Shown here piece after piece: positions 9,810 to 18,704 of a DNA stretch of 64,000 nucleotides. Within the stretch, counting starts at the first letter, position 1. Each line of letters opens with the position of its first letter. Location of the stretch: positions 62,001 through 126,000 of the forward strand of contig JBOGCH010000046.1 in assembly GCA_051656645.1 (NCBI GenBank), written 5' to 3'. Source of the stretch: JBOGCH01 sp051656645. GTDB taxonomy: Bacteria; Bacteroidota; Bacteroidia; Bacteroidales; Marinifilaceae. A program made the position numbers and the translations under genes. Below the pieces are notes generated by a model, which ran no database searches, had not been told where the DNA came from, and saw only the letters and a program-made list of their open reading frames with translations.

Positions 9810-9816
9810 ACGATGA

Positions 9817-10611
9817 TTATTGATTATTATGTTCTTTCTTCCTCTCCATTTCGATAGTAAAACTATCTCTATCTTCTAAAACCGGAAACTTGCGTCTAAA
9901 ATTCCGTAACTCCGCTGGTTTTACCGTTACATATCCTATCTGCTCTTTGTAAGGCTCACAACCTCCTATTTTCTTACCACGACTGTTGAATACTGCACAT
10001 TCGCCACTAAACTCCATGCCGTTCCCATCATGTCCTATACAGTTAACTCCAATTGTAAAACATTGATTCTCTATGGCGCGTGCTGCTAAAAGGATATTCC
10101 AGACATCTATACGCGCAACAGGCCAATTGGCAACATAAACTGCAATATCGTAATTTACAGTGTTACGGCTCCATACCGGAAAACGGAGATCATAGCATAT
10201 AAATGGAGCAAAACGCATTCCTCTAAACTCAAAGCTTACTTGGCGTTCGCCGCCCTCAAAGTACTTTGGTTCCCCACCGTAAGTAAAACCATGGCGTTTA
10301 TCATAGTATTCACATTCGCCATTAGGCATAGCGCATACCATACGGTTATAGAATTTGTTATCTTGCTCACAAATCACAGTCCCCATAATCATGGCATCCA
10401 ATTGTTTCGCTTTGTCTAACATCCAGGCACACGTCTCTGAGTAATATGGCGCAATAGTTGCACGTGATTCCATTGTAAATCCAGACGTAAACATTTCCGG
10501 CAATACCACCACATCACAAGGTTCCATTGTTTGCATAAGCATATTGAGATGAGTCAAATTCTCCGTAACATTTTCCCATTTAATGGCATATTGTATAAGT
10601 GCTATTTTCAT
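9817..10611 (-). CDS. Carbon-nitrogen hydrolase (nitrilase superfamily, omega-amidase-like)
   Basis: 264 residues, cytoplasmic. The nitrilase catalytic triad is complete: Glu39 in VVLPEMF, Lys105 in YYDKRHGF and Cys139 in FICYDLRFP. The DKRHGF and CYDLRFPVWSRN contexts match the YafV/Nit2 omega-amidase branch, which hydrolyses alpha-ketoglutaramate or similar amides produced by transamination. It is the first gene of a likely two-gene unit with the S9 peptidase, 7 bases downstream. Substrate is inferred from the family. Confidence 0.85.
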   Translation of the reverse strand: MKIALIQYAIKWENVTENLTHLNMLMQTMEPCDVVVLPEMFTSGFTMESRATIAPYYSETCAWMLDKAKQLDAMIMGTVICEQDNKFYNRMVCAMPNGECEYYDKRHGFTYGGEPKYFEGGERQVSFEFRGMRFAPFICYDLRFPVWSRNTVNYDIAVYVANWPVARIDVWNILLAARAIENQCFTIGVNCIGHDGNGMEFSGECAVFNSRGKKIGGCEPYKEQIGYVTVKPAELRNFRRKFPVLEDRDSFTIEMERKKEHNNQ

Positions 10612-10713
10612 TTGGTAATCTTATATTTTCAAATTGCTTTGAAATGGATTATTCTTTCCTATTATTTTAGTATCCCCACAAACGACACGCGATATATATG
10701 CGAACTATAGTGA

Positions 10714-10721
10714 CAAAGATA
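10714..10721 (-). promoter_or_regulatory. Candidate -7 box for the nitrilase-S9 peptidase operon
   Basis: Minus-strand TATCTTTG (10721-10714) matches TAnnTTTG exactly, about 100 bases before the nitrilase ATG. No clear -33 element. Confidence 0.4.
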
Positions 10722-10815
10722 GCAAATGCTGTAAATTAATGATATTATCCGTTACAAATTTATTATTCCATTTATGAAATTAGTCATCTTAAACAAGGTT
10801 GTAACCTATACGACG

Positions 10816-10938
10816 CCTCTTAAGGGTTTCGACTAGGTTACGACAAGGTTTCGACTAGGTTTCGACTACTATTGGGGTATAGTACTAGTGGTAACCTAGT
10901 CGAAACCTAGTCGAGAACTAATAGAAACCCTTAAGAGG
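10816..10938. repeat. Inverted-repeat element with 11-bp units (element 1)
   Basis: The outer 15 bases are perfectly inverted (10816-10830 and 10924-10938). The left arm is four consecutive 11-bp units: TTTCGACTAGG (10827), TTACGACAAGG (10838), TTTCGACTAGG (10849), TTTCGACTACT (10860). The right arm has three units in the same phase and opposite orientation: CCTAGTCGAAA (10895), CCTAGTCGAGA (10906), ACTAATAGAAA (10917). It sits in the 547-bp gap between two divergent genes. The remaining flanks (10612-10815 and 10939-11158) are AT-rich, with GGTTGTAACC near 10798. No coding potential is evident. Confidence 0.85.
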
Positions 10939-11158
10939 AATGCATTTGGTTTCAAAGCTCTTTGAGTGTACATTAATAATTGTAAGGATTAAAATACACC
11001 TCCCCCCTCAAATTAAAAAGAGAGAGTCTTTGATGTAAATAGTGTAAGTGTAATCTATTTTTTATGTCACTTTTGAGTTAAAATCGTTATCACATATATA
11101 AACATATTACAAGATAATTCAGTATATATTATAACATTAACCGTATAACCCTTGAAAT

Positions 11159-11611
11159 ATGAAGTCTATTAAATCAAAGATTAAGTTAATAGTCTTAATC
11201 TGTATCGGAATATTTGTAGTAGTGACTATAATAAAACAATTCCTACCGGTAGTAACACATCCTCCTGTTACTGAAACAGTAACCGTACCACAAGAAGTGT
11301 TGTCTATTTTAAAACGTTCATGTTTTGACTGCCATTCCAACGAAACGCGTATAACATGGATTCAACGTTTGCCTATTGTGTCCGCCATGGTTAGGAGCGA
11401 TGTAAAACAAGCGCGCCAAATTATTAACTTTTCAGAATGGAACACCTATTCTTCATCAAAGCAAACGGAATTACTCGTTGCAGCATTAGTTGCCATTAAT
11501 AATAATGAGATGCCACCATCAAATTATCTGTTTATCCATAAGGACGCTAAAATTACAACGCAAGATAAAGAGATTCTGAATAACTATATCTCTAAGTTAA
11601 TTGCGAGATAA
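11159..11611 (+). CDS. Membrane-anchored haem-binding-domain protein
   Basis: 150 residues. An N-terminal transmembrane anchor (about residues 8-26) is followed by the haem-binding domain found in Bacteroidetes cytochrome-like proteins: VPQEVLSILKRSCFDCHSNETRITWIQRLPIVS. CFDCH is a CXXCH c-type haem site. The protein ends shortly after NNEMPPSNYLFIHKDAKIT, the usual C-terminal part of this family. It should face the periplasm and carry electrons or sense redox state. It is monocistronic, followed by a bidirectional hairpin. Confidence 0.8.
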   Translation: MKSIKSKIKLIVLICIGIFVVVTIIKQFLPVVTHPPVTETVTVPQEVLSILKRSCFDCHSNETRITWIQRLPIVSAMVRSDVKQARQIINFSEWNTYSSSKQTELLVAALVAINNNEMPPSNYLFIHKDAKITTQDKEILNNYISKLIAR

Positions 11612-11637
11612 TAACAATCAACTTAAAGTTAGTAAAT

Positions 11638-11687
11638 AAATAAAGCTATTAGAGTTCCGATAATTCCGAATTCTAATAGCTTTATTT
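11638..11687. terminator. Bidirectional 16-bp hairpin
   Basis: Arms 11638-11653 and 11672-11687 are perfect complements (core GCTATTAGA) with T-rich right flank. Located between convergent genes. Confidence 0.8.
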
Positions 11688-11724
11688 TATGTAGATACCT
11701 TATAGGCAACAATAGAGAAACGCA

Positions 11725-12555
11725 TTATTTTAAACGAATATCCGTCTCATTGATAATAATACGACCTTGTTTATAAAGGGTTCCCAACGCTTTTTTGAAC
11801 GACTTCTTGCTGCATGCAAATTGCGCATAAATTTCCTCGGCATCAGTTTTATCACTACAGTGAATTGTTCCTCCTTGCTCTTGTAATCGAGATAGGATAG
11901 TGTTTGCCAATGGATCTATTTTCTCATAGCCTGGCGCCTGCAACAGTACATCTATTTTTTCATCCTCACGTACATTTTTAATGTAACCTTTTACTTTGTC
12001 ACCTATTGCTAAGCGTGTAAAAATATCATTGTGATGGATTAATCCCCAGTGTCGGTTGTTTATTATTACATTGTAACCTAGGTTGGATTTACGAGCAATC
12101 ATCAGATTTACTTCCTCTCCTATTTTATATTCAGGAGGAACTTGGTCTAAGAATTTATCAATCTTAGTAGAACCTACTATACGGTCACTATTTTTATCCA
12201 AATACGCATATACAATTGCCGATTGTCCAACTTTTAATGGCGAACGTTGCTCTCTGAAAGGTATTAGCAAATCTTTGCGCAATCCCCAATCAGCAAATGC
12301 ACCTATGGAGGATAATGAAACAATGTCCATGTAAGCAAATTCGTCAATACAAATGGTAGGTGTACTTGTTGTTGCAATGATTCTATCTTCCGAATCAAAA
12401 TAAATAAATACATCTATCTCATCCTCTACAGCGCATCCTTCAGGTACAGTCTCATTAGGCAGTAATACCTCGCCCCACTCTTCTCCATCCAGATATACTC
12501 CAAAGTCTACAATCTTAACTACTTTCAGTTTATTATGTTTTCCTAATTCAATCAT
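11725..12555 (-). CDS. CvfB/YitL-like S1 RNA-binding protein
   Basis: 276 residues. Successive S1-like OB folds are visible: FGVYLDGEEWGEVLLPNETVPEG, IGAFADWGLRKDLLIPFREQ, and YNVIINNRHWGLIHHNDIFTRLAIGDKVKGYIKNVREDEKIDV, followed by a C-terminal winged helix (YAQFACSKKSFKKALGTLYKQGRIII). This is the CvfB family order; members bind RNA and influence gene expression post-transcriptionally. It diverges from the thiamin operon; no direct tie to thiamin is evident. Confidence 0.85.
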   Translation of the reverse strand: MIELGKHNKLKVVKIVDFGVYLDGEEWGEVLLPNETVPEGCAVEDEIDVFIYFDSEDRIIATTSTPTICIDEFAYMDIVSLSSIGAFADWGLRKDLLIPFREQRSPLKVGQSAIVYAYLDKNSDRIVGSTKIDKFLDQVPPEYKIGEEVNLMIARKSNLGYNVIINNRHWGLIHHNDIFTRLAIGDKVKGYIKNVREDEKIDVLLQAPGYEKIDPLANTILSRLQEQGGTIHCSDKTDAEEIYAQFACSKKSFKKALGTLYKQGRIIINETDIRLK

Positions 12556-12624
12556 GACTATTTTTATTTTCTACAAAAATACGAAGGTTTTTATAGTAAA
12601 AGTGATTTTATCAAGAAATTATTC

Positions 12625-12632
12625 TACATTTG
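12625..12632 (+). promoter_or_regulatory. Candidate -7 box of the thiamin operon
   Basis: TACATTTG is an exact TAnnTTTG match placed about 12 bases before the riboswitch begins, which gives a leader starting just upstream of the TPP aptamer. The -33 box is weak. Confidence 0.55.
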
Positions 12633-12643
12633 CTACTGATAGA

Positions 12644-12721
12644 TGGAGGGGTGCCTTACTTTACAGGCTGAGATCATACCCGTTAACCTGATCCGGATAA
12701 TGCCGGCGTAGGAATTTGGAT
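12644..12721 (+). promoter_or_regulatory. TPP riboswitch (THI element)
   Basis: The aptamer consensus is clear: GGAGGGGTGCC, then GGCTGAGATCATACCCG, TTAACCTGATCCGGATAAT and GCCGGCGTAGGAA in the right order and spacing. Downstream lies an expression platform with small hairpins (CATAGC/GCTATG, 12728-12742, and a GCATGC region). It precedes thiS by about 80 bases, so TPP should repress the whole thiSC(EDE)GHF transcript, probably at translation or by attenuation. Confidence 0.97.
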
Positions 12722-12803
12722 TCTTCTCATAGCTTTGCTATGCGCATAACGCATGCATATAGTATGTCCTCTCCTTAACATAAACCATTAATTAATGTAT
12801 TTT

Positions 12804-13007
12804 ATGATTAAGGTATATATCAATGACCATGAAATAACAATTCAGGCAACATCCACATTGTCCGACGCTTTAGCTAGCAGCAATGTAGATGCAGTACAAT
12901 GTGCCGTGGCTATTAATCAACGTATAGTTTCACGCGCGCAGTGGGATACCACATCCCTAACCGATGGGGATAAAATTTTAATTATTAAGGCCGTCCAAGG
13001 CGGTTAA
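12804..13007 (+). CDS. thiS: ThiS sulfur-carrier protein
   Basis: 67 residues from ATG 12804 (an ATG three codons earlier at 12795 is also possible). A beta-grasp protein ending in the required Gly-Gly (IKAVQGG). The C-terminal glycine is adenylated by ThiF and then carries sulfur as thiocarboxylate to ThiG. The sequence MIKVYINDHEITIQATSTLSDAL is typical of the family. First gene after the TPP riboswitch. Confidence 0.93.
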   Translation: MIKVYINDHEITIQATSTLSDALASSNVDAVQCAVAINQRIVSRAQWDTTSLTDGDKILIIKAVQGG

Positions 13008-13035
13008 TTTTCAAAAACATTATAACAAAGAATAT

Positions 13036-14796
13036 ATGGAAAATTTTAAAGTAACTTCCGGACCACTTCCGGGATCAGAAAAAATATATGTAAAAGGGTC
13101 ACGTTTTGATATCCAAGTCCCTATGCGTAGAATTGATTTAGCGGCAACTGTTGACACAAAAGGAAACAGATACGAAAATGGTTGTGTAGTAGTATACGAT
13201 ACATCAGGTCCGTATACCGACTCAAACTATAACGTAGATTTAAAAGTAGGTTTACCTAAAATACGTGAACAATGGATTGAAGAACGCGAGGACACTGAAA
13301 AATTAAATGCCCTATCGTCTGAATACGGCCGTATGCGTCAGGCAGATGCATCGTTAGATCATTTACGTTTTGAGCATGTAAATACTACACCACGAGTTGC
13401 AAAACAATGTGCGACACAATTGTTTTATGCACGCCAAGGTATTATTACGCCAGAGATGGAGTATGTAGCAATACGTGAGAACCAGCTAATTGACCAGATT
13501 AAAGAGAAATACAAACAGGAAAAAGGCGATCCGATGGGGGCAAATATCCCATCATACATTACTCCTGAGTTTGTATGTAAAGAAATTGCGGAAGGCCGTG
13601 CCATTTTACCGGCAAACATCAACCATCCGGAATGTGAACCTATGATTATTGGTCGTAACTTTTTAGTTAAAATCAATGCTAACATAGGAAACTCTCCCGT
13701 AACCTCATCAATTGCCGAAGAGGTAGAAAAAGCTGTTTGGGCATTCCGTTGGGGAGCAGACACTATTATGGATCTTTCTACAGGAGAAAATATCCATGAA
13801 ACCAGAGAATGGATTATCCGCAACTCTCCGGTACCGGTTGGAACAGTTCCATTATATCAAGCACTTGAAAAAGTAAAAGGCGACGTAGAGAAATTATCAT
13901 GGGAAGTATATAGAGATACACTTATTGAACAAGCAGAACAAGGGGTAGATTATTTCACTATTCATGCCGGTTTGCGTTGGAAGCATGTACCATTAACACT
14001 TAAACGTGTTACAGGTATTGTATCACGCGGTGGATCCATTATGGCCCATTGGTGTACTACACATAAAGAAGAGAACTTCCTATATGATCATTTTGAAGAA
14101 ATTTGCGAGATCCTTGCAAAATATGATGTCGGAGTATCATTAGGTGATGGCTTGCGTCCGGGTTGCATTGCTGATGCAAATGACAAGGCACAAATTGCCG
14201 AGTTGAAAACTCTAGGTGAATTAACTAAAATAGCATGGAAACACCATGTACAAGTAATTATTGAGGGGCCGGGACACGTGCCTATGCATAAGATTAAGGA
14301 AAACATGGATTTGCAATTACAATATTGTCATGAAGCTCCATTCTATACGTTAGGCCCTCTTGTTACAGATATTGCTCCGGGTTATGATCACATTACATCT
14401 GCTATTGGAGGAGCAATGATTGGATGGTTTGGAACTGCAATGTTGTGCTATGTTACACAAAAAGAGCATCTTGGATTGCCAAACAGAGACGATGTTAAGG
14501 AAGGCGTTATTACCTTTAAATTAGCAGCTCATGCAGCCGATTTAGCAAAAGGACACCCTGCTGCGTATTACAGGGATCATGCTATGAGTAAGGCTCGCTT
14601 TGAATTCCGTTGGAAGGATCAATTCCATTTAGCGCTGGATTCGGAGAAAGCAATTCAATTTCATGATGAAACACTTCCGGAGGAAGGTCATAAAGAAGCT
14701 CACTTCTGTTCTATGTGTGGAGAACACTTCTGTTCTATGCGAGCAAGCCAGAAATTGAGAGAAAAAATTGCAGAGGAAGAAGAAGCTCTTAATTAA
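13036..14796 (+). CDS. thiC: Phosphomethylpyrimidine synthase ThiC
   Basis: 586 residues, normal length. ThiC converts aminoimidazole ribotide to HMP phosphate by a radical SAM reaction. Family landmarks include GNSPVTSSIAEEVEKAVWAFRWGADTIMDLSTG, the YFTIHAG motif, SRGGSIMAHWC, SLGDGLRPGC and EGPGHVP. The C-terminal cluster motif CSMCGEHFC (CX2CX4C) that binds the 4Fe-4S cluster is intact. Located 28 bases after thiS in the TPP-controlled operon. Confidence 0.98.
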   Translation: MENFKVTSGPLPGSEKIYVKGSRFDIQVPMRRIDLAATVDTKGNRYENGCVVVYDTSGPYTDSNYNVDLKVGLPKIREQWIEEREDTEKLNALSSEYGRMRQADASLDHLRFEHVNTTPRVAKQCATQLFYARQGIITPEMEYVAIRENQLIDQIKEKYKQEKGDPMGANIPSYITPEFVCKEIAEGRAILPANINHPECEPMIIGRNFLVKINANIGNSPVTSSIAEEVEKAVWAFRWGADTIMDLSTGENIHETREWIIRNSPVPVGTVPLYQALEKVKGDVEKLSWEVYRDTLIEQAEQGVDYFTIHAGLRWKHVPLTLKRVTGIVSRGGSIMAHWCTTHKEENFLYDHFEEICEILAKYDVGVSLGDGLRPGCIADANDKAQIAELKTLGELTKIAWKHHVQVIIEGPGHVPMHKIKENMDLQLQYCHEAPFYTLGPLVTDIAPGYDHITSAIGGAMIGWFGTAMLCYVTQKEHLGLPNRDDVKEGVITFKLAAHAADLAKGHPAAYYRDHAMSKARFEFRWKDQFHLALDSEKAIQFHDETLPEEGHKEAHFCSMCGEHFCSMRASQKLREKIAEEEEALN

Positions 14797-14811
14797 TCGT
14801 TTCCCAAAATA

Positions 14812-16812
14812 ATGAAAAAGATTGTCATAACATCCCCTATCGCTATAGCTAACGAGACTACTATATGCAACGAACTACTCCATCGTGGAGTGGATTATAT
14901 CCATTTACGTCGTCCCGGAGCGCTTAAGGCAGATTTTGTCCAATTTCTTGAACTAATTGATCCGCGTTATAGACATAGGGTGATGTTACACAATCATTTT
15001 GAGTTAAGTAAAATATATTCCTGTGGAGTACATTTAAATAAGGCCAATAGACATCTATATCCGGATTATAATCATTGTTCCACTCTATCAACTTCTTGTC
15101 ATAGTTTTGCTGAAGTGGAAACATTACCTTTTACACCTGATTACATATTGCTTAGTCCCATTTTTGATTCAATTTCAAAAAAGGAGTACAATAGTAATTT
15201 CAATCAGGAAGAATTAAGGAGTTGGCTATCAAATCGTTCAACAACATTGTGTCCCATCATTGCTCTTGGGGGAATAGACTTCCATAACGTACAGAAATGT
15301 ACCGAATTGGGATTTAGTGGTTTTGCATTACTAGGTGCAATATGGAGTAATACCAATGCAATGGCAAATTTTAATAGAATATGCCGACCAGAACTACTGT
15401 CCATTGCAGGTTTTGATCCATGTTCATCTGCCGGCATCACAGCCGATGTGCAAATTGCCAATCAATTGGGAGGCTATTGCTTAGGGGTATGTAGTGGTAT
15501 CACTATTCAAAATGAAGATCAATTTGAGCAGGTTGAATGGTCATCGGTCACAACTATTTTACAACAGATTGAGATTCTACAACGAAAACACCAACTTAAT
15601 TTTGTAAAAATAGGATTAATTGAGAGTATGAAAGTATTGCGGCAATGCGTAGATGCCTTATGTCGGAATAAGGCAACAAAAATTGTTTGGGATCCTATTC
15701 TTAAAGCATCTGCCGGCTTCTCATTTCATGATATAAAAGCGTTTGAAATAGAGGAATTGATGCAGAATCTTTATCTTATCACTCCTAACCATAACGAACT
15801 CGTAGCATTGTTTGACACTACAGATATTTCCGTACTACAAGAAATTGTGCAACGAACAAAATGTAATATACTTTGGAAAGGAGGACATAAGGATAAGGTC
15901 AATGCTGAAGATATTCTTGTTACCTCATCGCAAGTGTATATTTTTCAATTACACCGCAGCGGTTGGGATAAACACGGAACAGGATGTGCATTTTCTACAG
16001 CTGTAACAACCTATCTTGCTCAGGGCATTTGTTTGCACGACGCATGTGCAATGGCCCAAAAAACGGTGTCTGATCTTTTAAATGTTCAACCGGGAAAACT
16101 TATTTTTCATCCAATGATAAATAATTCAATTACTAAGATTAATCTCTATAATATTCCTTTACAGTATATAACTGACCACAAAGAAGGCGTCACTGTTTGC
16201 GAACAAGTAGAGTTGGCATGTCGTGGTGGTGTAAAGTGGATACAGCTAAGAATGAAAGAGGCAACAACCCAAGAGTGGCTAGAAATAGGATCTCTTGTTA
16301 AATCCATTTGTCTTAGATACGGATCTCTATTTATTATTAATGACCATGTAGACATTGCACGTCAGCTTGATGCTGATGGTGTACACTTAGGAAAAGAGGA
16401 TATGGATCCGCGGGACGCACGTAAACTACTGGGAGCTGATAAAATAATTGGAGCCACATGTAACAACATTGAGGATGTCCGTTTACGCAATATACAACAA
16501 GTAGATTACATTGGTCTAGGACCTTTTGCATATACTACTACGAAAAAGAAACTCAGTCCGATTTTAGGATTAAACGGATATGAAGAGATTATGAGGACCA
16601 TGGAAAGTGAGAATATTCACATTCCGGTACATGCCATTGGGGGTATAGCACTTCATGATATTTCCTCTATTATAAACACAGGTGTTCATGGCATTGCACT
16701 TAGCGGATTGATTAAAAACAGTAATCATATTCCAACGCAATGTCAAGAAATTATTTCAATACTAAACAATACAGTTACCACTACGATAGCTGAAAAAAAC
16801 ATATCACTATGA
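14812..16812 (+). CDS. Three-domain fusion: ThiE/TenI-like, ThiD, ThiE
   Basis: 666 residues with three enzyme-like domains. Residues 1-190 are a ThiE/TenI-like barrel (HRGVDYIHLRRPG, GIDFHNVQKCTELGFSGFALLGA) without the clear TTTKK phosphate loop. Residues 195-440 are an HMP-P kinase: LLSIAGFDPCSSAGITADVQ, VKIGLI, VWDPILKASAG, KHGTGCAFSTA with the P-loop-like GTGC. Residues 445-660 are a canonical thiamin-phosphate synthase: WIQLRMKE, FIINDHVDIARQLDADGVHLG, YIGLGPFAYTTTKKKLSP. One polypeptide could thus phosphorylate HMP-P and couple it to thiazole phosphate. The TGA overlaps the thiG ATG (ATGA, 16809-16812). No frameshift or internal stop is seen. Confidence 0.9.
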   Translation: MKKIVITSPIAIANETTICNELLHRGVDYIHLRRPGALKADFVQFLELIDPRYRHRVMLHNHFELSKIYSCGVHLNKANRHLYPDYNHCSTLSTSCHSFAEVETLPFTPDYILLSPIFDSISKKEYNSNFNQEELRSWLSNRSTTLCPIIALGGIDFHNVQKCTELGFSGFALLGAIWSNTNAMANFNRICRPELLSIAGFDPCSSAGITADVQIANQLGGYCLGVCSGITIQNEDQFEQVEWSSVTTILQQIEILQRKHQLNFVKIGLIESMKVLRQCVDALCRNKATKIVWDPILKASAGFSFHDIKAFEIEELMQNLYLITPNHNELVALFDTTDISVLQEIVQRTKCNILWKGGHKDKVNAEDILVTSSQVYIFQLHRSGWDKHGTGCAFSTAVTTYLAQGICLHDACAMAQKTVSDLLNVQPGKLIFHPMINNSITKINLYNIPLQYITDHKEGVTVCEQVELACRGGVKWIQLRMKEATTQEWLEIGSLVKSICLRYGSLFIINDHVDIARQLDADGVHLGKEDMDPRDARKLLGADKIIGATCNNIEDVRLRNIQQVDYIGLGPFAYTTTKKKLSPILGLNGYEEIMRTMESENIHIPVHAIGGIALHDISSIINTGVHGIALSGLIKNSNHIPTQCQEIISILNNTVTTTIAEKNISL

Positions 16813-17579
16813 ATAAACCTTTAATCATTGCCGATAAAACATTCAATTCTCGTTTATTTACGGGAACAGGAAAATTCGCTTCGAGTAAATTGATGAAAGA
16901 AGCCATCCTTGCTTCTGAATCAGAATTAGTAACAGTTGCATTAAAACGAGTTGAGTTACATAATGAAGATGACGATATTTTAACTCATCTCTGTGCTCCA
17001 CACATCTCGTTATTACCAAACACATCTGGTACACGTAATGCCAAAGAAGCAGTATTTGCTGCTCAATTAGCACGAGAAGCACTTGGCACTAATTGGGTAA
17101 AACTGGAAATACATCCTGACCCAAAATATTTATTACCAGATCCTATTGAGACATTAAAAGCCACAGAGATCCTTGCTCGAGAAGGTTTCGTTGTGTTGCC
17201 ATATATTCAGGCTGATCCGGTTTTATGTAAGCATCTTGAGGAAGCAGGAGCTGCCACAGTTATGCCTTTGGGCGCACCTATTGGAACAAACAAAGGATTA
17301 GTGACTCGCGAGTTACTTGAAATTATTATTGAACAAAGTAATGTTCCTGTTATTGTAGATGCAGGTATTGGGGCACCTTCTCATGCAGCTGAAGCAATGG
17401 AGATGGGCGCTGCAGCTGTGCTTGTGAACACAGCGATTGCCGTTGCACAAGATCCGGTAGCAATGGGGCGCGCATTTAAATTAGCTGTTGAGGCTGGACG
17501 CATGGCCTTTGAAGCAAAATTAGGACAAAAATACAAGCATGCGCAAGCCAGTTCTCCATTTACCTCTTTCCTTGATTAA
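16809..17579 (+). CDS. thiG: Thiazole synthase ThiG
   Basis: 256 residues, standard length. ThiG forms the thiazole phosphate from deoxyxylulose phosphate, the ThiH product and ThiS thiocarboxylate. Seen: LFTGTGKFAS, ALKRVELHN (Schiff-base lysine region), VKLEIHPDPKYLLPDP, VMPLGAPIGTNKGL and VPVIVDAGIGAPSHAAEAMEMGA. Overlaps the upstream fusion gene by 4 bases and is followed 8 bases later by thiH. Confidence 0.97.
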   Translation: MNKPLIIADKTFNSRLFTGTGKFASSKLMKEAILASESELVTVALKRVELHNEDDDILTHLCAPHISLLPNTSGTRNAKEAVFAAQLAREALGTNWVKLEIHPDPKYLLPDPIETLKATEILAREGFVVLPYIQADPVLCKHLEEAGAATVMPLGAPIGTNKGLVTRELLEIIIEQSNVPVIVDAGIGAPSHAAEAMEMGAAAVLVNTAIAVAQDPVAMGRAFKLAVEAGRMAFEAKLGQKYKHAQASSPFTSFLD

Positions 17580-17587
17580 GAACTATC

Positions 17588-18694
17588 ATGAGTTTCTACG
17601 ATTTCAAACAACAATATAAATGGGAAGATGTCAAAGATGGAATTTTTGGCACAACTCAAAATGATGTACTTCGTGCACTGGGTAATCCAAAACGCAACGT
17701 TGAGGATTTCATGGCACTTATCTCGCCGGCTGCAACTCCTTTTTTGGAGCAAATGGCAGTAGAGGCCAACCGTCTTACCTTATCACGTTTTGGTAATGTT
17801 ATGCAAATGTATATACCTCTATATGTCTCTAACTACTGTCAAAATGCATGTGTGTATTGCGGATTTAGCCATAAAAATAAAATTGGGCGTAAGATGCTTA
17901 ATTTAGAGGATATTGACCGCGAAGTAGAGGCTATACTGAAACTTGGTTATAAACATATTTTGCTTGTCTCTGGCGAGGCACCAGCAAAAACAAACGCAGA
18001 ATATTATAAACAAGTTATTGATCGTATTCGTCCGCATTTTTCACAAATAGCTCTGGAAGTACAGCCTCTAGAGACAGACGAATATGCACTTCTGCATGAT
18101 GCCGGTCTAGGTTTTGTGTGCATTTATCAAGAAACCTACAATGAGGAGCGTTATCCTTTTTATCATCCTGCCGGAAAGAAAGCAGATTATAGATATAGGT
18201 TAGAAACTCCAGACCGCGTTGGTATGGCAAACGTACAGAAAATTGGAATTGGTGCATTACTAGGTCTTGAAGATTGGCGAACAGATTCATTTTATACGGC
18301 GCTACATCTAAAATACCTAGAGCGTACATATTGGCGAACAAAATATTCCATCTCATTACCTCGTCTACGTCCACACGTTGGAGGATTTATGCCGAACGAT
18401 CCTATAAACGATCGCGAAATGGTGCAGCTTATCTGCGCATATCGTTTACTAAGTCCGGAAGCAGAAATCTCGTTATCAACTAGGGAGAGTGCAGCATTTA
18501 GGGATAATGTCATGCCACTTGGTGTTACGTCCGTTAGTGCCGGATCAAGTACGGAACCGGGCGGTTATGCAGAACAACATAGAGAACTTGAACAATTTTC
18601 CATTAATGACAGTCGATCTCCTCAAGAAATGGCCGCAGCAATACGCCAACTTGGATATGAGCCTGTGTGGAAAGACTGGGATAGCTGGATGTAA
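17588..18694 (+). CDS. thiH: 2-iminoacetate synthase ThiH (radical SAM)
   Basis: 368 residues. The radical SAM motif CQNACVYC (CX3CX2C) sits in VSNYCQNACVYCGFSHKNK. ThiH splits tyrosine to dehydroglycine for thiazole formation; its presence instead of the oxygen-dependent ThiO fits an anaerobic lifestyle. Other family signatures: LVSGEAPAKT, EVQPL, IYQETYN and SLPRLRPHVGG. It is followed 10 bases later by thiF. Confidence 0.97.
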   Translation: MSFYDFKQQYKWEDVKDGIFGTTQNDVLRALGNPKRNVEDFMALISPAATPFLEQMAVEANRLTLSRFGNVMQMYIPLYVSNYCQNACVYCGFSHKNKIGRKMLNLEDIDREVEAILKLGYKHILLVSGEAPAKTNAEYYKQVIDRIRPHFSQIALEVQPLETDEYALLHDAGLGFVCIYQETYNEERYPFYHPAGKKADYRYRLETPDRVGMANVQKIGIGALLGLEDWRTDSFYTALHLKYLERTYWRTKYSISLPRLRPHVGGFMPNDPINDREMVQLICAYRLLSPEAEISLSTRESAAFRDNVMPLGVTSVSAGSSTEPGGYAEQHRELEQFSINDSRSPQEMAAAIRQLGYEPVWKDWDSWM

Positions 18695-18704
18695 ACAATA
18701 TTCT

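Noticed and set aside
10816..10938. CRISPR array reading of the 11-bp units
   Set aside because: Units are contiguous, only 11 bp long, have no spacers and reverse orientation in the middle; no cas genes are near.
12723..12790. Small hairpins after the TPP aptamer as a separate RNA gene
   Set aside because: They lie between aptamer and thiS at the place of an expression platform and are better read as part of the riboswitch.
18489..18704. Longer thiF frame reaching back into thiH
   Set aside because: The extra part overlaps thiH out of frame; an ATG at 18705 just after the thiH stop begins the E1 domain properly.
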